64,000 nt of DNA from DASUPK01 sp963848955. GTDB lineage: Bacteria > Actinomycetota > Thermoleophilia > Solirubrobacterales > 70-9. A program made the position numbers and the translations under genes. Each line of letters opens with the position of its first letter. Within the stretch, counting starts at the first letter, position 1. The notes below the pieces were generated by a model. The model had not been told where the DNA came from. It ran no database searches and worked only from the letters and a program-made list of their open reading frames with translations. Of this stretch, positions 9,391 through 19,134 are shown piece by piece. The stretch lies in the NCBI GenBank assembly GCA_963848955.1, contig CAWKFQ010000017.1, forward strand, positions 124,001-188,000, in the 5' to 3' direction.

Positions 9391-9676
9391 ATGGAGAACA
9401 CGAAAACACCCGGCTACACAGGCATCGAAGGAAGAGCTGCTGAACCGCCTCGCCCGCGTCGAGGGCCAGATCCGCGGCGTGACCAAGATGGTCGAAGAGG
9501 ACCGCTACTGCATCGACGTCCTCACCCAGATCGAGGCGGCGGAGGCGGCGCTCAACAAGGTCGCCCTCGGCCTGGTCGACGACCACGTCCGGCACTGCAT
9601 GCGCGGCGGCAGGGGCGCCTCCGAGGAGCAGATTCAGGAGCTGATGGGAGCGGTCGGCCGGCTGGTCAGCTCGTAG
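9391..9676 (+). CDS. csoR: CsoR-type copper-sensing repressor (one frameshift)
   Basis: Small all-helical repressor of the CsoR/RcnR family. The Cu(I) ligand pattern is intact: Cys in EDRYCIDV, His 25 residues later and Cys four after that (DHVRHC), the same spacing as Cys36/His61/Cys65 of the Mycobacterium tuberculosis protein. The N-terminus is best read from the ATG at 9391 (MENTKTPGYT), which joins the SKEELLNRLARVEGQ frame if one G is removed near 9420; both halves match the family. An in-frame start at 9329 would lie upstream of the promoter and is rejected. It should release the operator at 9362-9378 when copper is in excess. Confidence 0.87.
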
Positions 9677-9995
9677 GGGCCTGGCCGGTCTCGAAGCGGG
9701 CGACCTTTTCGCCCTCGACCACGAACCTCCAGTCGGTCCGCATCGAGCCGTAGGTCGAGTTCGTGTAGTTGACGATCAGCGACCGGCCGTCGTCGGACTG
9801 AGACTCGACCTCCATGCGCCCATCTGCGGAAAAGATCTCGCGGTCGACCCACTCCTCGAGGTCACGCTCCGAGCCGTCGTCGGACATCGTCGCGTCCTCG
9901 GTCAGCAGCGCGAAGAAGGCGTCGCGGTCGCCGGCGTTGACGGCCTCGACGACCTTCCGGACGACGGGATCAGCGAGTTCCCTCGGCTCGACCAC
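9666..9995 (-). CDS. SnoaL-like/NTF2-fold protein
   Basis: 109-residue protein of the NTF2-like (nuclear transport factor 2/SnoaL) fold: helix VRKVVEAVNAGDRDAFFALLTEDATMSDDG is the family's opening, followed by alternating beta strands ending in WRFVVEGEKVARFETGQ. Such folds bind small molecules or act as stress-related accessory domains; no catalytic residues could be assigned. GTG start. Its end overlaps the convergent csoR gene by 11 nt, but nothing links it to metal handling. Confidence 0.8.
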   Translation of the reverse strand: MVEPRELADPVVRKVVEAVNAGDRDAFFALLTEDATMSDDGSERDLEEWVDREIFSADGRMEVESQSDDGRSLIVNYTNSTYGSMRTDWRFVVEGEKVARFETGQAPTS

Positions 9996-10027
9996 GATCC
10001 GAGTCTATGAGCTGAGTGAAGGACGGC

Positions 10028-11077
10028 TCAGTCGTAGAGCGTGAACGCCGCCAGCACCACGTAGATGGCGACCAGCGCCACGCCCTCGAACATCCTCGCC
10101 TGGCCGTCACCGGTGATCTGCCAGCTGGCGATCGCGGTCACGAAGAGGGCGCCGATGTACACGGTCGGAATGGCGAAGGTGAGGGAGGTGTCGAAGGGGA
10201 TCGAGATCAGCACGAGCGCCGGGAACAGGAAGGCGGCGACCTGGGCCGCTGAGTTCTTCACCACTGAGATCGCCACGTCCGAGCGGCGCTTGGCCGCCAG
10301 GAAGATGCTGGTGACGTGCTCGACCGCGTTGCCGGCGATCCCGACGATCACCAAGCCGGCGAACGCCTTGGAGATCCCGAGCGAGTTGACCGCGGGATCG
10401 AGTGCGTCGATGAACCAGTCCGAGACGAACGCAGCGCCAACGGCACCCAGCGCGAGAAAACCGACCGCTACCCGAATCGACAGTTGCGCGGTGCCGCCGT
10501 TCTCCTCCGGTGGGACGTCGGAGCGGAGATACCCCCAGGCCCAGAACCCATAGACGACAAGCAGGCAGCAGGCTCCGACGATCGAGAGCCCCTGGATGTG
10601 GTGGCTCGCCTCACTGCTCGACTCGATCGTGAGGCCGATCACGACGATGACGAAGATCGTCACCAGCCCCAGCGTCGCGGCGTCCTGCGGCAGCCGTGTC
10701 CGGAACCGCATCACGTCATCGTCGGAGGCGAGCACCCCGGTGACGATCACCAGCCCCTGGATGAGCAGGGCGTTGGCGAGGATCGAGCCGACCAGCGACG
10801 TCTGCGCGACGAGCAGTTCGCCCGCCCCGAGCGCGAAGATGACCACGAAGAGCTCCGGCAGGTTCCCGAGTGTCGCCTGGAGAAACCCGGTGACCGCCGG
10901 CCCGAAGTGCAGGCCGACCTGCTCGGTTGCCACCGCCACGAGCCAGGCGAGCCCTGCCAGCGCCAGCGCCGAGACGCCGAAGGCAAGCACCGCGCTCGCG
11001 TCGGAGTAGTGGAGCACTCCGGCGAACGCCGTGACGGCCGCCGTCACACCGAGAATGACCCGCTCCCTTCCGCTCAC
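10028..11077 (-). CDS. Ca2+/H+ antiporter (CaxA family)
   Basis: Membrane exchanger of the Ca2+:cation antiporter superfamily, 349 residues with about 11 hydrophobic helices. The two inverted alpha repeats carry the ion-binding acidic motifs: GNLPELFVVIFAL in the first half and GNAVEHVTSIFLA in the second. A polar acidic linker (SDDDVMRF) sits between early helices. It exports Ca2+ or a similar divalent ion in exchange for protons. GTG start. It stands alone, with no linked regulator. Confidence 0.9.
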   Translation of the reverse strand: MSGRERVILGVTAAVTAFAGVLHYSDASAVLAFGVSALALAGLAWLVAVATEQVGLHFGPAVTGFLQATLGNLPELFVVIFALGAGELLVAQTSLVGSILANALLIQGLVIVTGVLASDDDVMRFRTRLPQDAATLGLVTIFVIVVIGLTIESSSEASHHIQGLSIVGACCLLVVYGFWAWGYLRSDVPPEENGGTAQLSIRVAVGFLALGAVGAAFVSDWFIDALDPAVNSLGISKAFAGLVIVGIAGNAVEHVTSIFLAAKRRSDVAISVVKNSAAQVAAFLFPALVLISIPFDTSLTFAIPTVYIGALFVTAIASWQITGDGQARMFEGVALVAIYVVLAAFTLYD

Positions 11078-11172
11078 GGTCGAGAGACTTTCAGCTTCTC
11101 GCGCTGGTTATAGGGTCAGCGCGACGCTGGCCTCAGATCCGGGTTTCAAGAGCAGCCACAGGAGGGAAATCC

Positions 11173-11553
11173 ATGCGCCGACTCAAACCGCACCTCACGT
11201 ACGCCAATGTCGCAGCGACTGCGGCGCTGATCATCGCTGTTGCCGGCGGCACGACGGCGATCGCCGGTAGCAAAGCCGGGAAGAACACCGTCGCGAGCAG
11301 TTCGATCAAGCCCTACAACATCACCGCACGGGATTTGGCCGGCATACGCATTGCGCAGGTCAACGGTCAATTCAACGCGTTCGCACCCTGCGCCCGGGGA
11401 GAACGCCTTCTTGGCGGAGGAGGCAGCACTAGCGGTCCCTTGGGCGCCTCGCGTCCTGGCACCAACGGCTGGTTCGTGGAACAAGGGAGTGGGCCGGGAG
11501 ACCAACCTGTAATGGCATTCGCCCTTTGCTTGAAAACGAAGCCTGGCAAATAA
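11173..11553 (+). CDS. small secreted protein with Thermoleophilia-type leader
   Basis: 126 residues. The N-terminus MRRLKPHLTYANVAATAALI is the recurrent leader of secreted proteins in Solirubrobacterales and relatives, followed by a hydrophobic core and an ALA-like region. The mature part is Gly/Ser-rich with two cysteines (CARGERLLGGGGST and ALCLKTKPGK), possibly a disulfide pair. A GGAGGGAAATCC ribosome site precedes the ATG. No enzymatic motif. Function unknown; useful mainly as a taxonomic marker. Confidence 0.75.
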   Translation: MRRLKPHLTYANVAATAALIIAVAGGTTAIAGSKAGKNTVASSSIKPYNITARDLAGIRIAQVNGQFNAFAPCARGERLLGGGGSTSGPLGASRPGTNGWFVEQGSGPGDQPVMAFALCLKTKPGK

Positions 11554-11616
11554 GTCAGCTCAGCCCGTCCCGGGTTAATGCAGGCTGGGATTCGCACTGG
11601 CCAAGCCCACTTGGGC

Positions 11617-13178
11617 TCACCCACGCACAACAACCCTGCGCCCGTGCGAAGGCCCGGGCTCATACGGATAGCCGCTCTGGCGCTTCACAAGCGCCCGGAA
11701 GACGTACCGCACGCGACCCCGCGTCTGCGTAAAGCGGTACTTCCCGCGGTAGCGTCCGTCTGCGTCGGTCCGCAGCTGTTTGAAAGTGCGCCACTTGCGA
11801 CCAACCCGGGCCTGCATTGCGACCGCCCGGCCCTCGGCGTTCGGCCCAGGCACACGTCCCGAGAACCGTGCTGCTTCTCCATTCTCAAGAATCTTCTTCG
11901 GGATCTCGAGCGTTGGGACGACCCTGGAATCGAGCTGCACCTTGCCGCCGAGGACTTTGTCGTTGTAGCGGTACACGAGATCCAGGCGGCGTGAAGGCCC
12001 GGCGTCGAGGCGCGTCGCGAACCGACCATTGCTTTGGGTTGTTGCGGTGCTGGCGAGCTCGCGTGACGCGTCGGGTAGGTCGATCGTCTGATACAGGCAG
12101 ACGGTCGCTCCTGACACTGGCGTGCCAGCGCCGTCCTTGAGGGAGCCACGGATCACCGGCTGCACCTTCGAGGTGACCGAGGCCCTAGTCCGCGTCTGCC
12201 CGGCCACATCGGCTCCAGCGTCCAGTTCAGCGGCAACAGTGCCGCCGGAGCCAGGACAAGAATTGTCCACTTGCACAGTGCGCCGAATACATGGCGATGA
12301 GACGTTGCCGCCGACGTCTTCAGAGCAGATCACCACATCATTCGGGCCGTTAGTCCAACCCGGGTCCTTTTGCGTGTCGATTGCAAGGTGTTGCGTGGAG
12401 GAGTTCGGACAAGGCTTCAGGGCTGTGTACTGAGCTCCGTGATTCGGGCGGCAAAAGTCCGACAGCTCGCGAGTAGATCCCATTTACGTAGATGCCGACG
12501 AGCGCGCGCCTCCCCCCCATCGGTCGCGGTCGCTTGGAGGCCTTGCACGCCGTGGACCACCCCGCCACCAAGAAGGGAGCCGTTCGACCGTATCGCGGGG
12601 GCGGAAGCCATCGTGCACCGTTGCCGCGAAGTCGTCGGTCCAGGCATATGCCCAGTCGCTATGACAGTTCGGGGACTTGAAGCACTGGAGCGGAGCTTCG
12701 AAGATCGTCCCCGCATTCGCTGAGGCCGTTGTCCAGCAATTGCCGGAGTCGCACAGGTCGCAAACACCTGAAATGCGGCGCGCCGTTGTTGAATGAAGCG
12801 GCAGCAAAGCCCCCGTCGTTTCCGTAATGAACCATGGCGTTCGCGTCGTGAAAGTTCGTACTCGCCGGCAGCAGTAAATCGCCAGGCAGGCCGGCCCCAT
12901 TGGCGGTCCACCCGGTGTTCGAGCCGGTGTCGAGGCGCAAGCCACGAACTTCCCGCTTCCGCATCTCGTTGCGTGCCCCAGATGCTGTAGGCGCCAAAGG
13001 CGAAAGCTCCCGGCATCTGTGTACGGCGGAAGTCGGCGGAACACACTGAACGACGCCGTAATCAGCGCGGGCGCGGGCGGGTGAACTCACTCCGATCACG
13101 GCAAGGGCGAGCAGAATCAGTACGAAGTTGCGGAACCGAGAACGCCTGGAGGCTTGCGTTACTCGCGGTCTCGCTCAT
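11617..13178 (-). CDS. large secreted surface protein (N-terminal half frameshifted)
   Basis: About 515 residues after repair. The ATG at 13178 follows a good GAGGAG ribosome site. One base must go near 13140 to join MSETASNAS to RNFVLILLALAVIGVSS, giving a signal peptide ending in ARARA. The N-terminal domain, read across several frames between 12480 and 13060, contains GSNTGWTANGAGL, HYGNDGGFAAASF and CHSDWAYAWTDDFAATVHDG stretches. From 12483 on the frame is clean: Cys-rich segments (CSEDVGGNVSSPC), then Ig/Big-like repeats (PVIRGSLKDGAGTPVSGATV) and a basic C-terminal tail. It lies 65 bp after the ECF sigma gene, on the same strand. Probably an exported cell-surface or matrix protein. Confidence 0.62.
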
Positions 13179-13243
13179 CGGGGTCTCCTCACCGAAAGCC
13201 ATCGACTCCTTAAGCGATGAGGTCGCGAAAGTCATCCCCTGTC

Positions 13244-14695
13244 TCATCCCTCAATCCCGAAGCCGCCACCGCCAGAGCCTCCGCCACCGCCTGAGGCACC
13301 GCCCCCGCCACTGGGCGGGCCGCCGAACTCGCTGCTACCGCTGCTGCCTGAAGAGGAGGGCGGGGAGCTCGACTCGAAGCTGAACTGCCGGGTCTTCTGC
13401 TGGACCGGCGTCGGCTGCTCGGCGGACGGCGGCCCGGCGGACGGCGGGTTCTCAGCGGACTCGACAGGCCTCTGCGCCGGCGGTTGCTCCGCCGGCTGCT
13501 CCGCTACAGCCGGCGGCGCCGCCGGATTTGCGGGGCGCTGCACCTGAGGCCGCTGATGATTCGCGGGGGCGTTCCCTCCCACCGTCCCCGGATCCACCAG
13601 TCCAGTCGCAACGCAGGTCGCGCCTCCGGCCGCAGTCGCTCCGCAGATAGCGAGAACCTTCGCGACAGCCGCCACACCCGCTCCGCGGGTCCCTCCGGCC
13701 GTGGCCAGCGCGGTCGCCTCGCCGCTGCCCCCTCCGCCGCCGCGAGCGAGAAACGAATAGCTCGTCTCGCGAACCTTGTCCAAGGCGGCCGCAGCCCGCT
13801 CGGCGATCCACTCGTGAGGACCCCCGCCGATCGCCTGATCGAGCACGGGTCCGGCTGGGGCGAGATCGAAGACCCTGCCGGGGACCGCGCGGTAGGCGCG
13901 TAGCTTCGCCCGGCACGTCGCACAGCTACGCAGATGGAACTCCACGGCGTCGGTCGATCCGTTCGCGCTCTCCCCGTCTGCCAGCTCCGAGAGTGCGCCG
14001 GCGAGCTGCTCGCACCGACGTCCCTGCTCGATGTCGGAGAAGACCTGCAGAAAGCGCTTGCGGCCTTCGGCCATGCAGCGGTTGATTTTCGTATAGGACC
14101 AGCCCGTGATCTCGCCGATCTCGGCGTAGGAGTAGCCCTGGGCCTTGAGGGTCAGCGCGCGAACCTCCTGTGGCTTGAGGGCTCGCAGCGCCTCTCCGCT
14201 GCGAGCGACTCGCTCGCGCCGAGCCAGTCTGTCGTTCGGTCCAGGGCTCTCCGAGGCGATGAACTCGAGCGGGTCGCGTTCGGCGTCATCGCCGTTGCCC
14301 GGCGCCCGCGGGGAGCCCAGCAGCCGCTCCCGCTGACGGCGGACAGCCAGCGCCTCCCGCTTGGTGACCGTCTGCATCCAGCGGACCAGGGCATCGCCCT
14401 CGATCGGCGGGGCCTTGGTGAGCAGGATCTCGAGGGCGCGTTGATAGGCGTCCTCGGCGTCGTCCGCGCAGATTGAGTAGCGACGAGCCGTGCGCCGGAA
14501 GACGGCGTCATGGCTCTCGATCAGGGTGCTTGCGGCGCGCCGACGGGACTCCGTTGCGACCGCGTCCTCCCCACGATCGACGGCGGATCGCTCGTCGACC
14601 CCAGCATCAGCGGTTGTTCCTCCCAACAGACCCAGACGGCTCACCTCCGACACATCCAGGTGAGCTGAAAACTGGCACGACTCGCCCCATGCCAC
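13244..14695 (-). CDS. ECF sigma factor fused to a zinc-binding anti-sigma-like and membrane extension
   Basis: 483 residues. Sigma region 2 lies at about residues 55-115 (ending around YSICADDAEDAYQRALEILL) and region 4 at about 165-220 (LKPQEVRALTLKAQGYSYAEI, then a GWSYTKI recognition helix). After it comes an HLRSCATC motif (Hx3Cx2C), the signature of zinc-binding anti-sigma domains, then one membrane segment near residue 330 (VLAICGATAAGGATCVATGL) and a Pro/Gln/Ser/Gly-rich tail of about 120 residues ending in poly-Gly, probably outside the cell. Sigma and anti-sigma functions thus sit on one chain. The GTG at 14695 is uncertain; a later GTG near 14644 is possible. The surface protein gene follows 65 bp downstream. 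Confidence 0.82.
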   Translation of the reverse strand: MAWGESCQFSAHLDVSEVSRLGLLGGTTADAGVDERSAVDRGEDAVATESRRRAASTLIESHDAVFRRTARRYSICADDAEDAYQRALEILLTKAPPIEGDALVRWMQTVTKREALAVRRQRERLLGSPRAPGNGDDAERDPLEFIASESPGPNDRLARRERVARSGEALRALKPQEVRALTLKAQGYSYAEIGEITGWSYTKINRCMAEGRKRFLQVFSDIEQGRRCEQLAGALSELADGESANGSTDAVEFHLRSCATCRAKLRAYRAVPGRVFDLAPAGPVLDQAIGGGPHEWIAERAAAALDKVRETSYSFLARGGGGGSGEATALATAGGTRGAGVAAVAKVLAICGATAAGGATCVATGLVDPGTVGGNAPANHQRPQVQRPANPAAPPAVAEQPAEQPPAQRPVESAENPPSAGPPSAEQPTPVQQKTRQFSFESSSPPSSSGSSGSSEFGGPPSGGGGASGGGGGSGGGGFGIEG

Positions 14696-14787
14696 CAGCG
14701 TCCCTGTTCGGAAATTGCGTACGGCGGCTCCGAAAAGCTCCGCAAATTGCGCGATAGTCGTGACCGCATTTTCCGGCCTGGTCCCGC

Positions 14788-14816
14788 TTGTGAGAGCGAG
14801 GGTGTCCTGCGATAGT
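14788..14816 (+). promoter_or_regulatory. promoter of the secreted-protein gene at 14823
   Basis: TTGTGA (14788-14793), 17-bp spacer, GATAGT (14811-14816). The start codon at 14823 is only six bases past the -10 box, so transcription should begin at or next to the ATG and the message would be leaderless; there is no room for a ribosome site. A second copy of GCGATAGTC lies about 60 bp upstream without a fitting -35 box. Confidence 0.55.
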
Positions 14817-14822
14817 CAGCCC

Positions 14823-15348
14823 ATGTCCGTCGGGAGGGGAACCATTGCGCTGGCGAGCCTGGCTCTGACCATCGGGCTCGCCGGCACCGCGGCCGCGGGA
14901 GAGCCCGCCGCAGCCGCTCGCGAAGAAGAGGGCGAAGGTCATCCTCCTCAAGGCCCGGGTCGCCTCCGACGGTTTCCTCACCCCCGGGCAGGCGGAGACC
15001 GTCGGCGTCTCGCACATGCCGCGGAAGACCAACTTCAAGATGGCGATCGAGCCGCCCCCGACGACGCTGCAGTGCGGCCAGTTCTACTTCTGCGACGTCG
15101 CCCCCGTCACCCCAGTCCCCGGCTCGCCGCCGTTCCGCACGGACAGGAAAGGGGAGGCGGTGGTCACCTTCGTGATGCCGGGCACCTACAACATCGCCAC
15201 CGACCCGTTCGATCCCGCCAGCAGGCGTCCGGTCGCCTGGGCCAACGACCAGCGGGTCCACATCGACGTCCAGGGCGTGAAGCGGAAACACCGCGTGAAG
15301 AAGATCGGCTTCGGCTTCGGGCGGGCGACCGTCCAGACGAGCTCCTAG
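14823..15348 (+). CDS. secreted protein of unknown function (one frameshift)
   Basis: About 174 residues after repair. Signal peptide MSVGRGTIALASLALTIGLA with an A-A-A cleavage region, then the frame shifts near 14901 (one G too many in a GGG run) into a second frame that runs to the stop at 15348. The mature part begins with basic PLAKKRAKVILLKARV and contains MPRKTNFKM, two cysteines (LQCGQFYFCD) and a beta-rich end with AVVTFVMPGTYN. It looks like a small beta-sandwich exported domain. No relatives with known function were recognised. Confidence 0.6.
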
Positions 15349-15386
15349 CTGCGACGCAACCTGCCGTCGCGTCGATGGTCTCTAGC

Positions 15387-15392
15387 TATCCT
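15387..15392 (+). promoter_or_regulatory. -10-like box for uxs
   Basis: TATCCT ends 9 nt before the ATG at 15402, with no ribosome site between; same arrangement as several other genes in the window. Confidence 0.35.
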
Positions 15393-15401
15393 CGCGCCGC
15401 C

Positions 15402-16345
<944 letters not shown>

Positions 16346-16349
<4 letters not shown>

Positions 16350-17374
16350 CCCAGTCCCAGCACGCTCGCCAGCTTCGCCCGGATCACGGCTGCCGTCGCG
16401 CGGTGCCCGGCCTCATTGGGATGGAGCGTCCCGCGAGATGTCGTGCTGCATGCGCGAGTGACTCCGTCAGCGTCCGCACCCAGCGCTCGGGCTTCGGCGC
16501 GCAGATCCCGTGCCCGTCGAACGCCTCGTCCACCCCGTCGACCACCGTCCAGCCGTTTCGCTGCGCGGCCGCGTGGATCGCGTCGTTGAGCGGGATCAGG
16601 ACGTGATCGTGAGCCCAGCTGCGACTCGGCCGTGGTCACCAGGCCCTCTTCCGGATGGCTGATCAGCCGCTCGTCGAAGACCGGGCACTGGCGGCCGTGC
16701 GGCGAGCGGGTGGGGTCGAAGTACTCGACGATCAGCACGTGGCCGGGATCGATCTCCGACGGAATGCGGGCGTTCATCCGGTCGTAGTCCTGGCCGAGCT
16801 CCGCGATTCGCTGGGTGACGTACGCGTCGAGAGTCGGGACCGGAACATGCTGCTTTGCAGCCAACTCCACCGCCGGCCCGAATGTTCGGTTGTTCGAACA
16901 GCGGTCCTTGATCGTGCAGAACGTGACGATGCGCTGGAAGCCGACGTCGTTGGCCCCGATGCTGATCAGCAGGGCATCGACGGTCGTCTCCGGAGGCAGT
17001 TGCCCGACGCGATCGAGCTGCGCGGGTTCGGCGCGATGAAAGGTCCCCTTGCGGAACTCGCCGAGCAGTCCCCGGTCGATGGTCGCACCCGAGCAGGCGA
17101 AGGAGAGGAACCGAAGCGACGAGTCCGCGTGAGATTCGATCACTTCGCGCGCCGCCAGCGCCTGACCCGAGGTGGCGGACCGATGGCACCAGGAGGGTGA
17201 CTGCCACCGGATGATCCCCGGCGCCGGGTTCCCCTCGCCCGAGGCGACGGAGTCGCCGACGGAAACGAGCAGGTGCTGGCCCGGCTTCGGCTCGTCACCG
17301 TCGATCCCTAGGCAGCCGGCGAGCAGAACAGGCGAGGCAGCGCAGATCAGGATCGCGAGTGCGCGCTTGATCAC
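16346..17374 (-). CDS. SGNH-family hydrolase lipoprotein (frameshifted)
   Basis: Exported esterase/lipase-like protein. A lipobox LLAGC near residue 20 marks a lipoprotein. Block I GDSVASGEG holds the catalytic Ser, block III GANDVGF the Asn, and HPNEAGH near the C-terminus the catalytic His. Between about 16620 and 16455 the correct protein continues in another frame (SWAHDHVLIPLNDAIHAAAQ and so on), so at least two or three single-base errors bracket the region. GTG start with a GGGGAGG ribosome site. It probably cleaves ester bonds in lipids or surface polymers; specificity unknown. Confidence 0.8.
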
Positions 17375-17445
17375 GGCCTCCCCTCTGATCCGTTGACCCT
17401 ATGCAAGCCCTTGCGCGGTGTCCACGGCTTTGAGAGGGTCGCGCC

Positions 17446-19134
17446 GTGCTCGACGCGCTGCTCTGGCTGCCACGCGCGATCTACCGGGTGCTGCGGGGGT
17501 TCTTCCTGGGCATCGCGAACTGGATCGCCGAAATGCCCCAGTGGATCGCGAGCCTGTTTCCCGATCCGAGCCTGGAGAGGCCCGAGCAGCTCGAACCGGG
17601 CGAGGACCTGGGCAAGAGGATCGACCGCGTCCAGCGGGCCTTCGATGCGGAGCTCACGCGAAGCAGCAGCCTGAACATGCGCGGCACCGCGCTGGCCGTC
17701 GGCTCGGCGCTCGCCATCCTGCTCCTGGCGCAGTTCTCGTCGGTCTGGCTCGACGACAACACCTGGAGCTTCTCGGACGCGGCCGACAAGGCCGAGCGGA
17801 TCCTTCTCTATCTCTCGCTGGCGTTTCTGGTCATCTGCCTGGTCTTCGCGGCCGTGGTGATCACCCCGCGGCGGCGGGTGGGGGGCGACCTCAAGCGCCT
17901 TCTGCGCGCAATGAACGAGGGCCGGGCTCAGGACGAGGCGGCAACGCTGTTGCAGGCGACCGAGATCCAGCGAGCCTGGAACGAGAAGCGCGGCCGGCAC
18001 CTTCGCGTGGTCACCATTCCCCTTGCGATCGCCATCGCCGCCGGCGTCGGGCAGGCGGTCGTCTTCGCCCACTGGGCCAATCCGGTCGACCACTCGAGCT
18101 GCGTCAACCACGACGGCAACGCTGAGACGACGACGCGCGACGGACTCCCTGCCTCCGACGATCAGCAGACGCTGGCGGAGCGCTACGCGCCTCGGGTCTA
18201 CTTCTACCCTGGCGAGCCCTGGGGCCCCATCACCCCGTCCAGGTTCATCCTGGGATCGAAGCTGGTCTGGAACTCGCCCCGCACGGACGAGGTGGTCGAG
18301 CCGGAGCACGAGATCGACGAGAACCGACTCGGCGCCGACTGCGAGCAGGCCTCCAGCGGGTGCTACGAGCACAACGGCTGCGACGCGGACCAGGTCACCC
18401 GGCCCTCGGAGCAGGAGAACCGGGCGTCCGGGCTCATACCGACGCGGGGGTTCGCGATCGATCCGAACGAGATGGTTAAGCGGGCGCCGGTCACGGCGGA
18501 CAACCCCGACGTGCCGGTCTACTACGAGTTCCGCCTCGGCAACCAGTCGAGGCTCCGCCTCACCTACTGGTTCTTCGAGACGAACAGCCTCCCCCGCCTC
18601 CAGGTGGGCCCCACCAGGAGCCGCGTGGCAGCCCATGAGGGGGACTGGGAGAGCATCGACGTGGTTCTCGGCAAGGACTCGCACGACCCGCAGCGAGTGC
18701 TCTTCTACGCCCACGGCAAGGACCCGATGTCTCGGGAGTGGCCGCAGGTCTGCGTCGTGGACGAGTCAGCGGCGCCGCGTGACCCGCGCGCCGAGAACTG
18801 CAATCACGGGCCGGAACCCGGGCACCCCGTCGTCTACAGCGCGTATCTCGACCACGCCTCCTACCCCGAGCCTCGAGCAGGGTGGCCCTGCGGCTTCGAC
18901 TGCAGCGACTTGACCGCCAGAGGGCCGGTCTGGGACACCTGGACGACTGGTGTGCTCGGCGTCGTCGATCGCCCGTGGTGGGGGTTCGGCGGCGCCTGGG
19001 GCGCCGGGGGCGGGACCAAGGGCGAGATCGGACCGCTCGGCCCCTCGCCGTGGAAGCAGTCCTCAGACCCCGACCCCGACCTGAGCGAGCTCGAGGCAGC
19101 GGCAGTGTCGACCGGTCAGCCCGATGCTGGTTGA
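17446..19134 (+). CDS. membrane protein with Vps62-like extracytoplasmic domain
   Basis: 562 residues, no frameshift. The N-terminal 215 residues hold an amphipathic start (LDALLWLPRAIYRVLRG), a paired membrane region near residues 80-145 and a third helix near 190-210. The remaining 350 residues lie probably outside: ERYAPRVYFYPGEPWGP, several Cys pairs, HEGDWESIDVVL and VYSAYLDHASYPEP. The HEGDWE block and the HASYP block resemble Vps62/DUF946-type domains known mainly from eukaryotes and some actinobacteria, with no defined chemistry. GTG start. The dipeptidase gene overlaps its 3' end by 11 nt, so they form an operon. Confidence 0.65.
   Translation: MLDALLWLPRAIYRVLRGFFLGIANWIAEMPQWIASLFPDPSLERPEQLEPGEDLGKRIDRVQRAFDAELTRSSSLNMRGTALAVGSALAILLLAQFSSVWLDDNTWSFSDAADKAERILLYLSLAFLVICLVFAAVVITPRRRVGGDLKRLLRAMNEGRAQDEAATLLQATEIQRAWNEKRGRHLRVVTIPLAIAIAAGVGQAVVFAHWANPVDHSSCVNHDGNAETTTRDGLPASDDQQTLAERYAPRVYFYPGEPWGPITPSRFILGSKLVWNSPRTDEVVEPEHEIDENRLGADCEQASSGCYEHNGCDADQVTRPSEQENRASGLIPTRGFAIDPNEMVKRAPVTADNPDVPVYYEFRLGNQSRLRLTYWFFETNSLPRLQVGPTRSRVAAHEGDWESIDVVLGKDSHDPQRVLFYAHGKDPMSREWPQVCVVDESAAPRDPRAENCNHGPEPGHPVVYSAYLDHASYPEPRAGWPCGFDCSDLTARGPVWDTWTTGVLGVVDRPWWGFGGAWGAGGGTKGEIGPLGPSPWKQSSDPDPDLSELEAAAVSTGQPDAG

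Noticed and set aside
9329..9676. CsoR start at 9329
   Set aside because: It would lie upstream of the -35 box and operator; the ATG at 9391 gives the family's N-terminus once one base is removed.
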